Source of the DNA: Acanthaster planci
Taxonomy: Eukaryota; Echinodermata; Asteroidea; Valvatida; Acanthasteridae
Length of the DNA: 64,000 nucleotides
Direction: 5' to 3'
Assembly: GCF_001949145.1 (NCBI RefSeq)
Contig: NW_019091483.1
Span: 637,699-701,698 of the forward strand
The notes under the pieces are model-generated. The model was not told the origin of the DNA and made no database searches. It was given only the letters and a program-made list of their open reading frames with translations. Below, one piece after another: positions 22,849 to 37,800 of the stretch. The translations under genes were made by a program, and so were the position numbers. Within the stretch, counting starts at the first letter, position 1. Each line of letters opens with the position of its first letter.

Positions 22849-25800
22849 TCAACCAGTCTTCAGTGTGGCATATCCGAGGAAGAATTGCAGAGTTCTGTCT
22901 ATGATTAAGGCAGCTACCATGTCAGCAAAGAGACCCTGGAGCATCACTGCACGAAACTGAAGTGGAGAAGGGAATAAAATAGAAATTCAAAGCAAAGCCA
23001 GGTAACCTACAGCCAAGAGAAAATAAAAAGCCATGCAATTCATGGGCTACTTTTGCATCATTACCAGACCTACGTGCTCTCTGTATAGGTACCCTGCCAC
23101 TGATGCGACAGGATGAGCGTAAGGGTAAAGCCAATGCCCAAATTCCACTTGTGGCCACACAAATTAACCTGTGTGAGACAGGCTGACCCTTTACAAATTT
23201 CATTATGGTTTTTCACCACAAATCAGAGATAAAAATCTTTATCTACTACATGTCCCATCTTGATCTATATTAGTATCAACTAAAGGCTAAAGTGGAATGA
23301 ACTCCTTTTATCTCTGCTGGCTGCTGAATGCTTCACCCCTGACTGAAAATGTTTCAAATCGTGAACTGTTTCTCAAAGGGGTTGATGATCTTTGGTTGGA
23401 ACTCAATGGTGCAATCAAAGCATGACTGAGCATAAAGACATGAGATTCTCATCTATACCCTAGAGACATTAGCATTTAGAGCACTCTGGCACACAAAAAC
23501 TTTCTGGTCAGCACTTAATCAACAGTGAGGTTCTTTACAAAAGGGGGCAATATCAAGGTTACCACTGAGGATCTTAATGGATATCAATAAGCACTAATAG
23601 ACTCACTGCCATATGTGTCTTGCACTAAGAGGTAGAAGTTTCCAATTACTTTTTTGCACAATGCTTTTTACTTCTTGACTCTTTGTAAGTTTGGTCCACT
23701 ATCAAGTGTGCAACCTCTGCAGAAGTTACGAAATAGTAACTGCAACTGGGAACTTATTCAGCACTCAACTCACCTCTGCAGGAAACTCTACAATCTCAAA
23801 CTGCTGTGATATCTCCGGAATGATACCCGTGGTGAGTGCTATGATAGCAATGCCTGATATCAACAGGCTGTAGAGCAAGGGCTTATTGTCCTTCAGGCTA
23901 GCCATGAATGGATGGCCCTATGAGAGGGAAACAAAGGTTGATCTCATCAGAGCGTGTAGTAAGAGGGTAGCCTGGCAACCAGACAAAGTCATCCAAGTCA
24001 ATCACAGAATCAGGTCACAAATTCAATGATGCATTCACTGCTTTGAACACAAAACCCCTCTGGTAAAAATGCACGTATTTGTCAAATGTATGACAGTTAT
24101 CTTATATGCAATGGTTGAAAATGAACAAGAATTATGAGCAACTGAAGTAGGGAAAAGCAGTTGTTTTAAGCACAACCTAGTAATTAGACTTTGGTGACTA
24201 GGTCTGAGTACGTCAGTTCTGCAGTGTGTTCCCGCCGCCAGTAACCACTGTTGCCAAATTAATGGTGGATATTTACAAACTTTGGCTATCATCCCAAGTA
24301 TCTGCATTTAGCAATGTGTAAAAAGTACATGGCTGCTCCCAAACTAGCCATTATTTAAATCTGTCAGCTGGATGAAAGTTGCCACTTGACAGTAATAAAT
24401 TGACGAACATGAACCTTGGCAATGATACATACCTTGTAGTTGACTGCAAAAGTGCTGACTTGCAACATCATGGATATAATATAGACACTGCTATTCAGTA
24501 AGTTTGGCTGGAATTCTTTTTCAAGATCTACAAACTTCTTTTCCCTGTGCAACCCAAACAGAAAATTGAACAGTTGTTTTAGCCCTTAAGCATTTTAAAA
24601 AGATTTACTCCAGATAATTCCAAAACATTCACCCTCATGTTATGTGAGTACATAACTGACAATCAGATCTGTTCTACTGACTTTGACTTACTGACTCTGT
24701 GAGGAAACTTTTAGTTCATATATGAACTACTCACAAGACAGACCTGCCAACTAGAACGATTTTGGCATATTTTGTATGAAAAATTGATGAAAATAAGACC
24801 ATTTCAAGCATTTTTATACAAATATTTTATATTTACAATATTCATAAGGCTCCTACACATCATATTCAACGTATCATTTTGTCAAAAATGATATTTGAAG
24901 GTGGAAATTTGAGCGACAAATTCGGGCCTGCTCGAGCAGCCCGACCGGCCGCCATCTTGTTTTTGCATGGACAGTAGAGTAAAGAAAGATGGCGGCCTCC
25001 ATACATCGGTGAAAAGATTTGTTTTTCTGCGTGAATCTTAATACGCTTAATACCATGACCGGTAAACACCGTGACGTCGCTGAAACGAAGAATGCGACCC
25101 ACAGTACTGCAATGCTGTCAGACTCTCTCACAAAAAAATATACACCCAAGCCACAGCCAGGCCATGGCAGCAACTTGCACACCAAAATAAACTGTTGCGT
25201 ACATGCAAGAAAGCAACTGCTGTGAGCAACACCAGGAAATTACCAGGTCCATTGAAGCCTGCACGAGTAAAGTATTAAAGTTCAAAAAGTATGTAGTCAC
25301 GAAAAGGTATTTGTAAGCTAGTCTTTCCTGTTTGGGAAAATACACATTTTTACTGAAAAATACACATTTTGGAACCTCTGAATACACTTTTGCTATTCTA
25401 AAGGTTGGCAGGTCTGACAAGAGAGTACAGGACATATTGTGCATATCCACTAATTTGTGCTAACTTGGGGGCAAGGTGACATGCACAAACCTGTCCTGCC
25501 AAGTCAGTGGAATTTGCAAGAGTGTGATAGCACAACTAATTACACAGTCACAATGACACTCACTGAAGATCACTTCAATAGTGGTTCCACACTGAGGACT
25601 ACTAGTTTCCATGTTCCCATTTACATGCGGCCAAATCGTGATTGAGGAAAAGCATCTTGCTCGGGGACACAAGTGCCGAGTATACTGACCTTGGTGGAGA
25701 TCTTGCCTTAGCTTCAGATACTAGAAAGATAAGACATGCAAAGTGGACTGCAAACTGCAACAAAACTGTCAAGACGGTGTAGAGGTTGAAGATATTGGGC

Positions 25801-28800
25801 AGGGGACGAGACTTGGATAACGTCTTCAGAGGCTGTAGGAAAAAAAAAATTGAATTCAAGCACCAAATAAGCGGTATGAATACCTGAATGATAGGTCATC
25901 CGTGGAATCACATTCGTTCTCTTCAATAATGGAATATATCATATCCACTCCTCGACACCACACATGTGCTGATGATGAAAATACCTGCATTTGAACTCAG
26001 ACGTCACCTATTACTTATTTTAATGCAAAAGGAATGCAATTATTCTAGAAAAGGCCAATACAGTGAAATTACAGAAGATTTGTCCAACCTAAATGCTGCA
26101 TTGATTTCCCCCCCCAAAAAAAACAAAAATATGCAGCAATCTTATATATATTTCTGCAGTAAATTTCCACTTATTTGGCAATTTATTGTTAGGTTCATGT
26201 ATATGACAATATTTAGCAAGCAAATATTTTCAGAAGTGTTTTCAAACAACAAATTTGGAATTTAAAAATCGGAACATGGAAACTTGTAAAAAACACAATG
26301 TCTCACCTGAATTACAAATACACAACAGTGCTTTCATTTACCTGGAAATTTTAGACAAGTTTTAATGTTTAAAAAGCGCACTTTCCAATACACTTAATTA
26401 AAAAAGAAATTCAGTCTTCATATGCAGAGGGAGAGTATAAAGATGCACAAAAAGTGAGTGTAATAAAAATTCAATGCATTAATTTTAACACCGCATACCT
26501 TTGAACGTGATATAAAGAGAAAACAGCCAGCCAGCAATAGCCCTTGTAAAGTAGCCTGGCCATCACTAAACTTTACTCCATCTAAGTAGAGAACACTCTG
26601 GCTGTATGCTAAGATGAGGGCATTCAAAGCTAAGATCTTAAACATCTGCAGTGTGGTGACCAGGGTACATCTGCCTTGCTTGATGATGTGACACACTGTG
26701 GAACCAAGTGAACACAAGATGGTGTAATAAAGTGCACTACAGAGCACACCTTTACCACATCTAATAACTTCCTGTCGGACGACCCATTTTCGGGTACACA
26801 GGCTTTATATGCAGAGCCGGGGAGCCCGGAACTGGGACAAAAGAGTTAGGTCTTATAACAAAAGACCATGCTCAGCACAAAAGACTGAGCTGCTGGGCAT
26901 TACTGACATTTTTTCGTTCTCAATAGTGGAGATAATCCAGCCTTGTTTTGAAACAGTATACCATGGTTTGAGGCATTTAGAGCGAGTGGATTACCACCGG
27001 GGACAAAAGCTCTCCACCACCGCAGCGATGAGCCACACAGCACCACTGCACGCTAATCTGGCCCCTATTGAAAAGAGGTCAGCAGTGCACTGTGTTGGTT
27101 TTGGGAACAAAAGAATCTTACTTAACACCGCACAATCTGGGCTCTTTTTCAAAGGCTGCAGGCCTGGCTGAAATATTCAGGAGTCAATGAATTTTACCTG
27201 TCAGCTTTTAATAGAGTAGTGCCCAAAGAGTTCTTCATTTTGGTATAAACGGCCATTAAATGAAATGATGAATTTTTGAAGAATTTTGAAAACGGAAAAT
27301 CTTGAAAATGACCCGGAATCTTGTCTTGCTCAAGAAAAATCCACCCGGCAGCAAGTGGTCAAGCTTGGCATCTCTGAAAGAGTTCATTTGTAAAGGAGTA
27401 AGAAGTCTTACCACATATAATCGATGAGAGTTTGGATGTGAATGGTGATGCGATGCTGGCGTCTCCCAACTTGACAACCTGGGGCTGATCCTGCTCATCT
27501 ATATCTTTCAAGATGGCATTGATACGTTTCTACATCAAACAAACAAAAACTACAATTGACTTGCAAAAAGGCATAACGGAAAACCTTTGGGGGAACTGAC
27601 GAAATTTATGTTTAATCTTACATCTATTCTAAATCTTAATCAGGAACTGAGTAATCAGACCAAGAATAACTGATTAAAAGCAGAAATTGAAAACAGAACT
27701 AATGGTGACCAGGGAGAGTTCTGCAAAAAACACAGTTGATATGGTATGTGGGAAAGGCACAATGCATGCACAGAGGGTTAACAAGCATAGAATATCAAGT
27801 CTAAAACAGGCCCACCCTGGTGACATCTTCGCCTCTCTGTACAGCCCTTGCTTTCGCTGCCTTGCTGGAGCCTCCTGTCCCCTGCCTGGCTCTTACTGCA
27901 TCGGCCACCGTCTTCTCTTTCTCTGTCTTACCCTTGTGCTTGGACTCCTGCTTCACATTATTAGCTTGCTCCTGAAACCAGCAGAATGGGAGTGCAGTGA
28001 GGTCAGTCTGTCAAATAACCCGGGGCACTCTATGAGATCTATGTGCTGGCATTTGCTTTTCACCGGTAACCAGCGAAAAACTGATTCACATTGAGCCAGT
28101 TTGGACTTTCTGAACAGTAAGGTCACAAGGGAATAAAGCATGCAAATGAGTCCGCCCGGGGCCATGCTAATGACAGACCTCAAATGCATGTCTGCATGAC
28201 CTTGGACGTGCTTCATATTGGGCATGCACTGTTGGAATGTCAAACTTGCTCACACAAAATGTGCGAATCAACAGAGTACAGCATAAATTCTGACCCTGGG
28301 TGTCTTTTCTTATCTTTCTTGAGCAACAGAAAGAACTAAATACATATAACACACTAACTACATGCCCACACAATGCATGGTATTTCGATTTTAACCAACA
28401 AAAGGCTTTAGACAAAAATATATCAATCAATACTTCCTGACTTATCAACTTCCCAAGCAACAAGCGCATCTCACCTGCTCCTCTTTGGCCTTTTTCTTCA
28501 TCCTTTCAAGCACCTTTTCTGGGATATTCGACAACAAGGCAACACCTGCAGGAAACAAACACATTTGAGTTATTGATCTAAAAAAAAAAGACAAAAGTTA
28601 AACACACATTTATGGAGGAGTCACATAAAGGCTCTAATCAGAAATCCCCACAAACATTGCCATTTACCTCTTTAATGGGCAGACAAGAGCAGTTAGTCTA
28701 AAATTTGCATCTGACCAATAAAACTGATAGCAAGCAACCCGTCATTTGATAATGAATCTCAACTTTATAACTACCTTCCCAGAAACAATTTAATTCACTT

Positions 28801-31800
28801 ACCAACATGAGCATGTTTCAAAGCTCCTACATCGTTTGTCCCATCTCCACACATCAGTGTTGTATACCCTAGTCTTTTTAGTGATGTCACCACAAATTCC
28901 TATCAAGTTATGAGGTAAACACTAGCTTGATTATAGAAACTTATTCTAATGTCACATTTAGTTACATTTATAAGATCAGTGAAAACAATATACAGTCACT
29001 TTCAAAAGTTTATGACCACCTGGAATCTTATTGGTATTTCTGTCACAGGGCCTGCATTACATTGTCTCATTGAATGATTACTTAATGTTTTACAGTTGCG
29101 TATACAATCATTGTAGTGCTATATATGTAAACCCATTTGAATGAAAGTTTTTACAAAGGCAGGTCTTGTATGACATGTTGTCTGTAAGGCAGCATGGGTA
29201 AAAAAAGCCAGTCTAAGTAATCAGATATGAAGGAGGGCACACTAATGTCAGACTGTTAGCATTTCAAATCATGAAAATATAGTCAAATAGCTGTTTAACC
29301 AAGATACTTAGGTTACACATTGAAAATAAACATACATTGCTTGGATTAAGTTTGGTTTTTCTTCAGGTTATTGCATTTTGTTTGGGTGGTCCTAACCTTT
29401 TGCAAATGACCGTAGGACAAAGAAGCGCTTTTTTTTTTACTAATCTGGAATATGCAATTTATAGTGCTGTAAGAAAATTAAGCAGATTCGAGGGGTGGCC
29501 CATACCTCAGAACCCATGGGACATTCCATCAGGAAGATTGTTAATTACATAACTGACTGGGGATACACTTTCCTGATATAATTTCCTTTGGGAAAATGGT
29601 TTCATTGCCAGTCTTGTGAGGAGACTAGTCTTCACGCCTCAACGAAGACTGCGCTGATGAAATGTCGACTTTTACTTCCCTGTTAAAAATGTCTTCCAGA
29701 GCCAAGACGATAGCCTTTATTCTAGTCAAGTTTCCCCAGCATGTTGTGTAAAAAAGAATCTGGCCATCAGGGACATGTTATCTTGATACCAGGCATATAT
29801 GCTATGCCCACTGGGAACAGCCAATAAATAGCAGGTGTCTACAAGCAGTGCAGTGGTCTATTTGCAGTTACTTAAGCATGGTCTACGCCAGGCGGAAAGA
29901 GTCATTTCCATTGACAACAACCTATATTTTCAAATGAATAAAACAATCCCAATTTATAAAGCAATCCACAACTCTACCATTTCCACAAGCGGCCAGACTG
30001 TTGACAAACCACTGCTATTCAAACTGAAATACATATGATCACCTTTTGTTTTGGGGCGACCCTGGCAAACACTTTGATGTAGGGTAGCACACTGCTGAAG
30101 AACTTTACATTTGTTGTCTGCAGGTACTGCAAAGCCTGTTAAACAATGCAGAATGATGAATAAACTTCCACAGTGCCACACAAGTCAGTAACAAGACAAA
30201 TAACACAAACTGGCATGAAGAGATATGCACAACAGTGACCTCCCGTAAAAAGGTATCTCTTTGAAGTCCAAATTTTTGAACAAAACTCCTTAAAACCATG
30301 GTTCATGGACTTGGAACTTTGTACAATTTAATAACAGCTAAACATAACATCACTCTTTAGCAACGTGAATGTCACGGCGAAAACCTATGATAATGTCTTC
30401 AAGCATTCAATGCTATTTATGGAATGGCACCATAGATTCTCTATGTTCCCTGGGCCGATTTCATAGAGCTGCTTAAGCACAATATTTGCTTAAAGGGTTT
30501 GAAATGTTTTTGAAGTGGTTACGTATTTATTGTTATTTTGAAATACTTCATGCGAACTAAATGTTTTCTATTTCTGTAACCCTTTATGTGTGAGAAAGCC
30601 TTGCTTGACAAATCAGGTTACCAGCCAAACTCCATGTGCCGTATAATGTTTTGGAATGGTATTTACCTGTCTTTTGGTTAGTATGACAATCAAATAGATT
30701 TTGAGCTGGTAACCTTTGTTTTTTAAGCAAGGTTTTTTTGTACTAAAGGAAATTTTGTGCTTAAGCGGTTCAATGAAATTGGCCCCTGGAGTGTTGCATC
30801 AATGCTTACCTCGCCAGTCATGCACAAATCGTACTGTTGAATCAGTTCTTGCTGCTCCCTTCGACTGCTAGGCGTCATGGGTAGAGTAACTGTGTCATCT
30901 ATCGACTGCCAGTGCCACCCTATAATAAAAAACACAAGAATAAAAAATCTCTAAATGACAACTACATGCTGAGAGGTATGGCCATGGTATTTTGCACATC
31001 AGAGGAAATAGTTGGCATTACAGGTAGGAGTGAGATTTAAAGTTGAGTACGGAAGAATCAACAATGAACCACTGTTCGAAATGACTCCTTTTTTGTGCTA
31101 AGAAAAGCTTTTCAGGTGTTCTATAGTATTTATATTATGATGCAATGTTGAATCACTAAAATGTACTCTTTTAAAACGAGGACCTGGAATATTTTACCTC
31201 TTCGTGACATGCACAATGTAAATTGGATTTTTCTGTGCATCAATAAATCTGTGGTTGTGCAGCACCACACATAATCAATAAATAATGCCATTTAAAAATG
31301 GCCTCTGAGATAAAAGATTGGAAGGGTGCAGCACTGTGAACTGATAGTTTAGAACTGGCAGCTTGTACAATGCCACTCATTGTACACAGGGAAAGACTTT
31401 TGAGGCCTTCACTGCACCTGTGGGAGCATGCCTGTCAAATCTTCATTACTTAACACAGGAAGTCCATAATAGTACCTTTGAGCGGAATATTGGCGTCTGT
31501 TTCCTCCAAATGGTTCTGTGTGGTGGTGTCAGAGTTCCTGGTACTCCCATCATTCTGGGGAGGACTGAGAATCAGTGTGTGCTGTTTCTTGGTAACCTTC
31601 AGTTCCTTGGCAACATGGCAGGCAGTGAGGGGGTTGTCACCAGTGATCATCACGTTCTAAAACGAAAATTGCAAAAATTCTGTTCTGAATTTTGTTGAAT
31701 TTTGTACGATTTCTCAACCCATGTTTTTCCCTTCAGACCTGTCCTGGGCTCCAATTGGATTCCTAAAAAATTTCAGCCTGTTATACTCTAGTGACGGCAT

Positions 31801-34800
31801 TTTCTTAATTTGAAAAAAACCTGGCAACTTTCCATGGTAGGCCTCTTTACCTTTGCCCGTTCTTGTCTTTACAGGTGAGCCATGGTGCTGTTTGCTGCTA
31901 TGTGGCAGGTTGTGTTTGGGGGAATTCTCAAGAATCTATAGCCCAAATCTCTCCAGATATTACAAGTGACTTACATGGTGTGAGGCATGCTGTATCTCCT
32001 TGATAACGGCCTTGGAGTCATTCTTGAGGGGACAGGAGATTATGACAAAACCAGCAAAGAGAAGATTGTGTTCCACCTCATCACGGTGCATGTCACGTAT
32101 CTGCAAACATTAAGAGCAGCAGAGGGTGCAAGTTTGAATACTGTCGCCAATAACACAAACGTTGAAAACCGACTCCCTCACCTATCCTTGGTAGCACCTC
32201 AAACTACATACTTTTCATTCTATAAAATGCTAAAAGTGCTTCGCATTAGAAACACTCCTTTAGGGAACATCAATCATTCTTCAAACCACTATTTCATCTC
32301 AACTGTCTGCTTGAGGCTTCGAGTCCCTAGCTCTGGAGGTTCCAGCTCAAAGTGGGTAAGAATTTTCACAGAAAGTTAGGATGGAGTTACTTCACAAACT
32401 GTCAAACTTTTCATTTGAAAACTGAAAGGAAAACTGCTTTTGTCACAACAATGATTGGTACAATTGCAAGGATTACTCAGACGTACACCTACTGTTTCTC
32501 TATGTCAGCATTCTAGCTTAGGATAAGGAGGGAATAGCAACTCATCCGTGAAAACTGCCTCAAGGTGTTTGAAGAGCAATGCAATTGTTGAAGTTAGCCC
32601 ACCTGCTGTGATGACAGATGTCCCAGTTTCTTGTACCCGAGGGCTAACACCCGAGCACCAAGCCTTGACATTTGTGAATGGACAGCATCATAGTCAGCAG
32701 GAACGGTAGAAAACTGCCAGCATAAAAAAAACCAAAATGAGTGAAGGAAACATATCATTGATACTTTGCCACAATGGATGAGGGTGTTACATGCAATGAA
32801 CAACAGTTTGGATCTTGGTCAACATGTAAGTGCTGAAGTAACAGAGAACGGTAATAATGATGAAATTCACATAGGTACAGTAAGTTAGTATGGCTCATTA
32901 CTGGAACCTAACCAACTGGTGATCAGTTTGTGATTCACTTGTAATGAATTTGATTACATCAATGTAGCATGTACTAGTATTTATACAAAGGTGCTGTGAA
33001 ATGAAGTACTATGAGTGTGAAGCTGCATCTAAGAATATCTGCTTTGGCTGGAAATGATGGCTGCACCAATAAGTCACCAGAACATGGTTCTATCCACTTC
33101 CAGGGTGTCGTTACTACCTGCCACAGCCAAAACTTTGGATGCAGGCTAAGCCAGCCTTAAATTGTCCAAGCAAATCTTACCATGGCTCTGAGAGTCTCTG
33201 GTGCCCCCTTGACGGTGGCCATGAAGCTGTTCTCTGTTGACCCTGCTTCCTGCATGGATACCAAGACAGCCATCCTCTTGAGGGCGCTAGAGAAGTGATA
33301 CCGCTGGGCTATCTTGAGAGGCTGGCTGCGGATGCGGCGCGGAATAACTACGTCACCTGTGATAGGTTGAGAGGGTGACACAAGATCATCACCCTCCTCT
33401 TAAGAATGCAGTTTGAAAGAGCTAAAATAGTATACAAATAATGAATGTTTATACGTGCAATGGTTAGAATTTTTTCACGAGTTAAAAGATGGAATGCTTC
33501 GCCTCGTTGAATGGAACATTCCATCTGTCAACTCATGAAAATATTCTCACCACTGCACAAGTGAAAAAACATTCATTATTTGTTTTATATAAGTGTCACA
33601 TAGATCCTTGTCATATGATTCATCTTTGAATAAATTTCAAACAATTTCAAATCCCAATAACTGTTTGGACCAAATTTTATTCTCCCCAGGTTTGATCAGC
33701 GTTGTGTGCTGTGCTTGTGCTGCATGTTGGGCTATGTGCTGCGTGTTACGCTCATGCTGCCTTTTGAGGGACGAGGCCATTTATAATGTTGTGGAAACAA
33801 GGATGATCTTAATCGTTGTATATTTTTACCATCTGCACATGGGCGAATAGTACCTGACGCAGCATGAATTGCAGGAATAATGAATGTCACGTGATGCGTG
33901 TTCCACCAATCAAATGACAACGATCTGTATGGCAGTTAAATATTTTATTTTGGAAGAATCCTAGAATACAGCATAATGCTCAATGGATCACGTGCATCTC
34001 AATCCTATAGAAAAGTCCTGAATCCTCCGATTTCAATATGATTTTACATACACCCTAGGAACTAAATGGTACAATTTGATTATATGGTAAATAGAAAATT
34101 CAATACAGACAACATGGAATAATGTTCATTATTGACTGGAAATAAATGGAAGTCACAAACTGACTGCAGTTTTAACTGTGAGAATTTCTTTGAATTGTTG
34201 CAGCTTTTTACCTCAAAGATTATCAATTACTGGTGACATCTACTACCTGAAAGATCATCAATTACTGGTGACATCTACTCACTTCATAAAAACATAAAAA
34301 GCCAACATAACTTGGAAAACAGACATAGACGGCCTCCAAATGTTTCATATCAGACTAATGGAATCATTGCAACAGCTTTTACAACCTCACAAGTAATGCT
34401 AAAATTATAACAAATCTGAAAACTATCAAACTTTAACTTTATGTAGAATACATGTAGATGTCAATTACATCCTACCTATATCTTTTTAACTCTCAATGTA
34501 TGTGTTGATCATCTAAAATACAAATAGATACATTACACGTTCTACGAAAAAATAATGTCCAGTGGCATTTGTCACCTACCTTTGGTAAGTGTCCAGTCCA
34601 CAGCAGTGAGTGTTGCCTTCTCCAATGGGTCACCGACTATGGTATCCTCCAGCTGCACCAATGAATGGCAGGTTGCTAGCACCTGATGTGTCTCGATGGG
34701 ACAGTCAGCAATCAGACAGAGCTTGGAACCTCCCCTGATAAAAAGACCACACAATGAATATGTGTGCTGTCTAATTCACAAGAGCAAAGTGCGGGTGCTC

Positions 34801-37800
34801 CCTTAGGACTGGTTCAACAAGGGAAACAATAGCAAATCTACATTCAAGCAAATAAGACCTGTAAAACTGAACACATAGGACCAGATGCCCCCTGAAATTA
34901 AAGTACAAAGACAGCGTCATTGCTTTTCTACACAGAGGGATTTCAGAAACAGACAGTTCGGGGATGCTTGTAGGAATATGCCTAAAGGTGTTTAAGAATA
35001 AATGGCATTCAATCTTGCTAAGTTCAACACTGTGTCTCCAGTTCTGTTACGCCCACATGGTCCAACTCCTTAACTGGGGGGGGGTTATGTCTACCACCTG
35101 ACCACGTACTTGAGTCCAGCTATTCCCTGCACCACCAGGTTGTCGCTGGTTAGAGTCCCTGTCTTGTCAAAGCAGCACATGTCAACTTTCCCAGCAAAAG
35201 GGATTCTGAATGGCTCTGTACAATACACACCTTTAACCAAGGAAACAGGAAATATTACACAAACAATCACAAACAAATAAACAACAACATATCAATTCAG
35301 ACTTCTTCGACTTCTTGAAATTATGCTTCATAAAATCATGTAGCAAAATTAATATTTTCAGTGAATCAATTTGTTGCTTGTCAATAAGTAGTTAGATCTA
35401 TCAGACATTAAATTAAGAAAAGAACTGTAAGCTATAAATCCTTATTTTATTTAATGAATAAAACAGTCTGTCTTCAGACCAAGAATTACCAAGCTTGCTG
35501 AGTGCCAGCAGGGAGGAGTTGACTGCAAGGGAGAGTTCTATGGGCAGCTCAGGGGGGACCACAGAGGTGAGGATCAGCGTGCACTCCAGAAACAACTTGT
35601 ACTTATTCCTGTCCGGATCCTTGGTACCTGGTGAAAGCAGAAGACCTCATAAAATAAACAAACAGCTTTATGGTATCAACATTGAGAAAAAATGTATGCA
35701 ACTGGGTGTTCAAAACCAAATCAGTCAACTTTGTTCACTCTTCAGCCAATCAAATGCTCCTAAAATTGCCCCTTCAATGCTCCTGAACAGCAACTCTTTA
35801 CCAATCAACTCAGACTTTAGTGTTTTCTACAATATTTTACACCAGTAAGTGAAGCAAAATTTTAATTTAAAGCTTAACGTTACAATTGTAATGCAGCACT
35901 ACGAGTCCCAATTTTTGCAAATTCGTTGCTATCATGGCCAAAATGAACCACGTGGTTAGCGCTACTGATCTCAACCATGCCACATGCAATAGTAGAAGTA
36001 AAATTGAAGTGTTGGTGGTTCTGTCCAAGTAATCATTATCGCCTGTACACTCAGCAAATTGAGGTATGTATGAAAATGAAAAACTGGATGCTGGAAGAAA
36101 AGCACTTCAGGGGAAGGCACATCAGTAAGACTGCCTGTAACTGACAACTTATTCACCTCACCTTCGATCCACACGTAAGATGCTGCAGCAATGGCAAAGA
36201 CCAGTAGAAACAGGATGAAGAGGAATGTCTCCAAGTTGTTGGCTGTGACTCTCTTGACCCCAAACAGGATGGTGCGTAGTAGACGCCCCTGGCAGGTCAA
36301 AGGTCAGGTCAATGTAAGCAAAAGATATTAATCTTGAAAACCCAAAATAAACCTTTACATTCCACTGGTGCCTCCTCACCTTTGAGGTAAGGCTACAATG
36401 TCCTATGCGTGCACTGAGCTTGATTCTGCTCGTCAGCATACCATCAAAAGGAACCCCGATTCTAGGGAAATTTCTCGATTTACTAAGCTACTCCTTTCAC
36501 TAATTTATTATTTTTAATTTGTGCAAAATTGAAAGTCTTACCTGTGATGTGTTGAACCCAGTGCGGAGAACATAGGCAATACATCCATTGTCATGAGCTA
36601 GACAAATAACAGAAACAAAAAAATCAATCTCTTGATTTAAGAATCTGTCCAAAACTCTTGAGTGATGAGGTGATTCTAATTCCATGAAAGTACAACTTTG
36701 ACGAAATTTGAAAACCATTTAGTCTTTCAGTCACACAGACCACGACATAAGTATGTCACTCATCTGATTCCACATACTACGTACCAGGCCAAAGGAACTT
36801 TATACGAGTAGTGGTTGATGAGGGAACTATATTTAGTTAACGTTTCTACAAACTGACCAGTGTTTGAATTGTATGTGAAATGATCTCATTCTACAAACCT
36901 TTGAGTCCGCTTGCTGACTTGCTAGGTGGTGAGTGCTGAACAACCTTGGTCCCACCAAAGATGACATGCAGCTTGCTGTATGACTGCATGTCCAGGATTT
37001 CGTCTCCTTCACATGTCTCAATAGATTCCTTAAGACAAATATGTGAGAATTAAACGAAAATGCCGGCCTGTTACCGGCAAAGCTTTCAGACAGTTTTGCA
37101 TCACTTCCTTTTTCCCTCAACTGGGCAATCATGAAGCCTACTCCAGAACTTTGCAAGGCAGGGTACAACTTACTCATGATGGCTATGTGAGGTTGTTGAG
37201 GCAAGCCTTTTTTAATTTCCAAAACCTTAGTATCTCTTCTTTGCATGGAGCAAAGGGTTCCAGGTGCTGAGGATCCAAACCATTTTTGTAAACAAGATGC
37301 CATTTGCTGACAATGGCAGCTAATAGTTGCAACCCTTACAGTTATTCCCGAATTCTTGGATGGCCACAGGGTTTGAGCAGTAGATTGAAAACTACCAATA
37401 CATATGCATCCACATAGTTCAATCAATGTCTGTAGTAAGTGGTAGATTAATGTCACAAAGAGTTTTGTTCATTCAGCAGATAGTTAGCAGACCATTTGCG
37501 ACCCACCATCCCAAATCAGGCTGATGTCATAATTTGTGGTGTTGGACAATTCCTCTCCTTCAGCTTTTTTTTACACTTTAAAGTGATCCATGTGAAATCC
37601 AAATTCTGTCTGCAGTAAGCTTCTTACAGGTAGTGATAGCTGTAAAACTCCCGTGAAAATCTGAACAGCAGAAGTTCCACTTTTTCAGTGTTATGAAGTT
37701 ACCTACTTCAGCCTGGTTTGGGGATGGTGGGTCACATTTAATGTCTAAGAAAAGTACAAAGAAAGGAAAATGAAATGAGCCAGATCCACACACAGAATTT

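Noticed and set aside
25019-25225. 68-codon frame inside the 678-bp transposon
   Set aside because: Too short for a transposase and without known motifs; left as part of the element.
26809-27171. 120-codon plus-strand frame in ATP13A1 intron 22
   Set aside because: No recognised domain, splice logic or repeat ends. It could be part of an unknown mobile element, but nothing supports a gene.
29648-29670. Second hammerhead candidate (CTGATGA at 29,654)
   Set aside because: The required stem II and GAAA do not follow, so only a vague similarity to the 21,774 site remains.
37043-37270. Plus-strand frame overlapping ATP13A1 introns
   Set aside because: Antisense to intron 6 and the edge of exon 7, with no homology; chance frame.
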